In this document: positions 36,728 to 38,514 of the stretch, in pieces
Position numbering within the stretch: position 1 is the stretch's first letter
How the letters are laid out: every line of letters starts with the position of its first letter
From: Pelagibius sp.
GTDB lineage: Bacteria > Pseudomonadota > Alphaproteobacteria > Kiloniellales > Kiloniellaceae
DNA length: 38,514 nt
Assembly (NCBI GenBank): GCA_028280305.1
Contig: JANQMC010000060.1
Coordinates: 1-38,514 of the forward strand
Reading direction: 5' to 3'
Program-made: the position numbers and the translations under genes
Notes under the pieces: model-generated
What the model was told of the DNA's origin: nothing
Seen by the model: only the letters and a program-made list of their open reading frames with translations
Databases searched by the model: none

Positions 36728-36861
36728 TGGCGATGGCGGACGAAGAGGAAAAGGAGCGCATGCGTCAGCAGAAACGCAAGAACTGGGCGCTCTTCGGCGT
36801 GCTGATCACCTTCATCGTGGTGGTCTATTTCGTTTCCATCATTCGCATGGGCGGTGGCTGA
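36727..36861 (+). CDS. CoxF-like small membrane protein of the cox cluster, 44 aa
   Basis: A 44-codon gene overlooked by normal length cut-offs. The start ATG at 36727 overlaps the ctaB stop by 1 bp; a second in-frame ATG at 36733 is possible, and the stop is at 36859-36861. It begins [20 protein letters not shown] with a charged stretch, then one membrane helix (about residues 21-39, ALFGVLITFIVVVYFVSII), ending RMGGG. Small proteins with this plan, between ctaB and ctaG, are called CoxF or cytochrome oxidase small assembly protein in alphaproteobacteria. The gene ends 2 bp before ctaG. Its conserved place and coupling support a role in oxidase assembly; the precise function is not known. 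Confidence 0.8.
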   Translation: MAMADEEEKERMRQQKRKNWALFGVLITFIVVVYFVSIIRMGGG

Positions 36862-36863
36862 AT

Positions 36864-37505
36864 ATGACCGAAAGACATCAGGACACAGCACAGCAGAACC
36901 GCGCCAACGGGCGCGTGGCCCTATCCCTGGCCGGCGTCGTCGTTGCCATGAGCGGCCTGGCTTATGCTTCGGTGCCACTCTACGAGCTGTTTTGCCGGGT
37001 GACCGGCTTCGGCGGCACGACACAGGTGGCCGAAAGCCTGCCCGAGACGATCAGCGAGCGGCGCATTGCCGTACGGTTCAATGCCGATGTGAACCCGAAC
37101 CTGCCTTGGGCCTTTCAGCCCGTGGAACGGGAAGTCAGTCTTCAGGTTGGCGAGTCCGGCCTGGTCTTTTACCGGGCCACCAACCGCGCGGCGCGGCCGA
37201 CGGCGGGTACCGCAACCTTCAACGTGACGCCGCTGAAGGCCGGCCAGTATTTCAACAAGGTGCAGTGTTTCTGTTTCACCGAGCAGACGCTGGCGCCGGG
37301 TGAGTCCATGGACATGGCGGTCAGCTTCTTCGTCGATCCGGCGATCGAAGAGGACCCCAACCTGGACGAAGTGAGAACCATCACGCTTTCCTATACCTTC
37401 TTCCCGGATCTGGACGCCGCCTTCGATGAGCCGGTCAGTCTTTCCGAGGCGGCGCCGGAGCGCGCTGCGTCGGGAACTGGGGTAGCGGAAAGCGCAGTGA
37501 ATTGA
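36864..37505 (+). CDS. ctaG: Cytochrome c oxidase assembly protein CtaG/Cox11
   Basis: A 213-residue protein from the ATG at 36864 (MTERHQDTAQQN); longer open frames are shadows of ctaB. A single N-terminal helix (about 17-36) anchors it, with the periplasmic domain outside. The copper-binding motif is KVQCFCF with C135 and C137, plus the conserved C44 in LFCRVTG. Cox11 delivers copper to the CuB site of subunit I. The C-terminal SYTFFPD is typical. It ends 56 bp before coxC. The last 25 or so residues (LSEAAPERAASGTG...) are Ala/Ser/Glu-rich. Confidence 0.95.
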   Translation: MTERHQDTAQQNRANGRVALSLAGVVVAMSGLAYASVPLYELFCRVTGFGGTTQVAESLPETISERRIAVRFNADVNPNLPWAFQPVEREVSLQVGESGLVFYRATNRAARPTAGTATFNVTPLKAGQYFNKVQCFCFTEQTLAPGESMDMAVSFFVDPAIEEDPNLDEVRTITLSYTFFPDLDAAFDEPVSLSEAAPERAASGTGVAESAVN

Positions 37506-37561
37506 CGGCGAGAGCCAAAGGGTGCCGGTTGTTTCGCCGGCAGCAATGAGCGGGGAATAGC

Positions 37562-38383
37562 ATGTCTGCAGGCCACGAACCAAATCACCCCTACCACTTG
37601 GTGGATCCCAGCCCCGTGCCGCTGCTCGGCGCCATTTCCGGCGGCGTTCTGGCGTTCGGCATGGTGCTGTTCATGCACGAGGTCACCCTCTGGGTCTTGC
37701 CGGTTGGCGTGATGATGGTCATCGCCACCATGTTCTTGTGGTGGCGTGATGTCATCAAAGAAGCAACCCATCAGGGGCATCACAACAAGGTGGTCCAGCT
37801 CGGCCTGCGCTACGGCATGGTGCTGTTCATCGCCTCCGAGGTGATGTTCTTCGCCGCTTTCTTCTGGGCTTTCTTCGATGCCAGCCTCTTCGCCGGCGAA
37901 GCTCAGCAGTTCGAGCGTGTGGAACACACCGGCGGCGTCTGGCCGCCGGCGGGCGTGGAGGTCTTCCCGGCTTTCCACCTGCCGTTCCTCAACACCATGA
38001 TCCTGCTGCTCTCGGGCTGCACCGTCACCTGGGCGCACCACGCACTGCTCCACGGCGACCGCCAGGGCCTGCTGCAGGGTCTGGCCATCACCATCGCGCT
38101 GGGTGTCATCTTCACCGGCGTTCAGGCCTACGAATACGGCCACGCCGCCTTCGGCTTCACCGACGGGATCTATTCCTCGACCTTCTACATGGCGACCGGC
38201 TTCCACGGCTTCCACGTGCTGGTCGGCACCATCTTCCTTATTGTCTGCTGGTTCCGCGCCTACTACGGCCACTTCAAGCCGGATCATCATTTCGGCTTCG
38301 AGGCGGCGGCTTGGTACTGGCACTTCGTCGACGTGGTATGGCTGTTCCTTTTCATCTGCGTGTACTGGTGGGGCGGCAACTGA
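37562..38383 (+). CDS. coxC: Cytochrome c oxidase subunit III
   Basis: A 273-residue membrane protein with seven helices. The start MSAGHEPNHPYHLVDPSPVPLLGA, the segment HHNKVVQLGLRYGMVLFIASEVMFF near residue 73, and the C-terminal ATGFHGFHVLVGTIFL and AAAWYWHFVDVVWLFLFICVYWWG are diagnostic of subunit III. It stabilises the catalytic subunits and keeps proton uptake going. It closes the visible cox cluster. Confidence 0.97.
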   Translation: MSAGHEPNHPYHLVDPSPVPLLGAISGGVLAFGMVLFMHEVTLWVLPVGVMMVIATMFLWWRDVIKEATHQGHHNKVVQLGLRYGMVLFIASEVMFFAAFFWAFFDASLFAGEAQQFERVEHTGGVWPPAGVEVFPAFHLPFLNTMILLLSGCTVTWAHHALLHGDRQGLLQGLAITIALGVIFTGVQAYEYGHAAFGFTDGIYSSTFYMATGFHGFHVLVGTIFLIVCWFRAYYGHFKPDHHFGFEAAAWYWHFVDVVWLFLFICVYWWGGN

Positions 38384-38445
38384 TCGACCCGAAACCGCGG
38401 CCTGACCTTGGTCCTGGACCTGACACGACGGCCGACCTGGAAACC

Positions 38446-38475
38446 GGCGGGGCGCTGCTGTGACGGCGCCCCGCC
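38446..38475. terminator. Perfect 10-bp GC-rich hairpin after coxC
   Basis: GGCGGGGCGC (38446-38455) and GCGCCCCGCC (38466-38475) pair perfectly around a 10-base loop, 63 bp after the coxC stop. There is no U-tract, so it may be a terminator, a processing/stability element, or the start region of the next cox gene. From here to the window end, two frames stay open (GTG at 38460, ATG at 38477), but neither is supported; a DUF983 or SURF1-type gene often follows coxC in alphaproteobacteria. Confidence 0.45.
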
Positions 38476-38514
38476 AATGCTCAGGGGATCATCCCCCCAA
38501 GCGCCCCGGTTCCG

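Overview
This is a GC-rich chromosomal window from an alphaproteobacterium. The evidence is an alphaproteobacterial-type cox cluster with a tiny coxF-like gene, a plant/alphaproteobacterial-type glutamate-cysteine ligase, DUF4170, DUF3422 and DUF2239 family proteins, lipid A genes and ubiquinone genes. A Rhodospirillales/Kiloniellales-like organism fits best, but that placement is inference. Almost everything reads as vertically inherited core genome. I see no prophage, integrase, transposase, CRISPR array, tRNA or rRNA.

Layout. 1-3943 (minus): a lipid A block in transcription order msbA, a DUF374 acyltransferase, lpxK and an lpxL/htrB-type acyltransferase cut by the window edge. 4116-5063 (plus): a lipid kinase. 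5073-9737 (minus): DUF2239 gene, pmbA/tldE, a GNAT acetyltransferase and leuA, the last behind a long leader with two small Leu/Arg-containing ORFs. 10287-14082 (plus): an acyl-CoA/aromatic-type cluster with an AhpD-like protein, a GlxA-type regulator, an atypical crotonase and a PaaK-like CoA ligase. 14145-15533 (plus): a Bcr/CflA-type drug exporter behind a leader that holds a promoter, a 15-residue peptide ORF and an intrinsic terminator. 15548-19144 (minus): stomatin-like protein, NfeD, UbiD and a PAS_5 protein. 19602-22644: DUF4170, a conserved hypothetical, a second GlxA-type regulator (minus) and a DUF3047 lipoprotein. 22698-25226: a METTL20-like methyltransferase and ubiA (minus), then rsmE (plus). 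25542-26906: gshA. 27025-28348 (minus): two exported paralogues of unknown function. 28540-32935: small membrane protein, Tat-exported cyclase, tldD and DUF3422. 33211-38383 (plus): aa3-type cytochrome oxidase genes coxB, coxA, ctaB, coxF-like, ctaG, coxC.

How the genes fit together. UbiA and UbiD act in ubiquinone synthesis, which feeds the respiratory chain that ends in the cox oxidase; ctaB and ctaG supply its heme and copper. TldD and TldE are the two halves of one protease but sit about 23 kb apart. MsbA, LpxK, LpxL and the DUF374 protein build and export lipid A, but the Kdo transferase gene often found between the DUF374 gene and lpxK is not there.

Most interesting signals: (1) the leader-peptide/terminator arrangement ahead of the drug exporter; (2) a 97-bp hairpin repeat present twice, with a compensatory base-pair change, plus a partial third copy; (3) the exported paralogue pair sharing a C-terminal motif; (4) a 17-bp inverted repeat wrapped around a near-consensus promoter of the DUF2239 gene; (5) a crotonase without the two usual catalytic glutamates.
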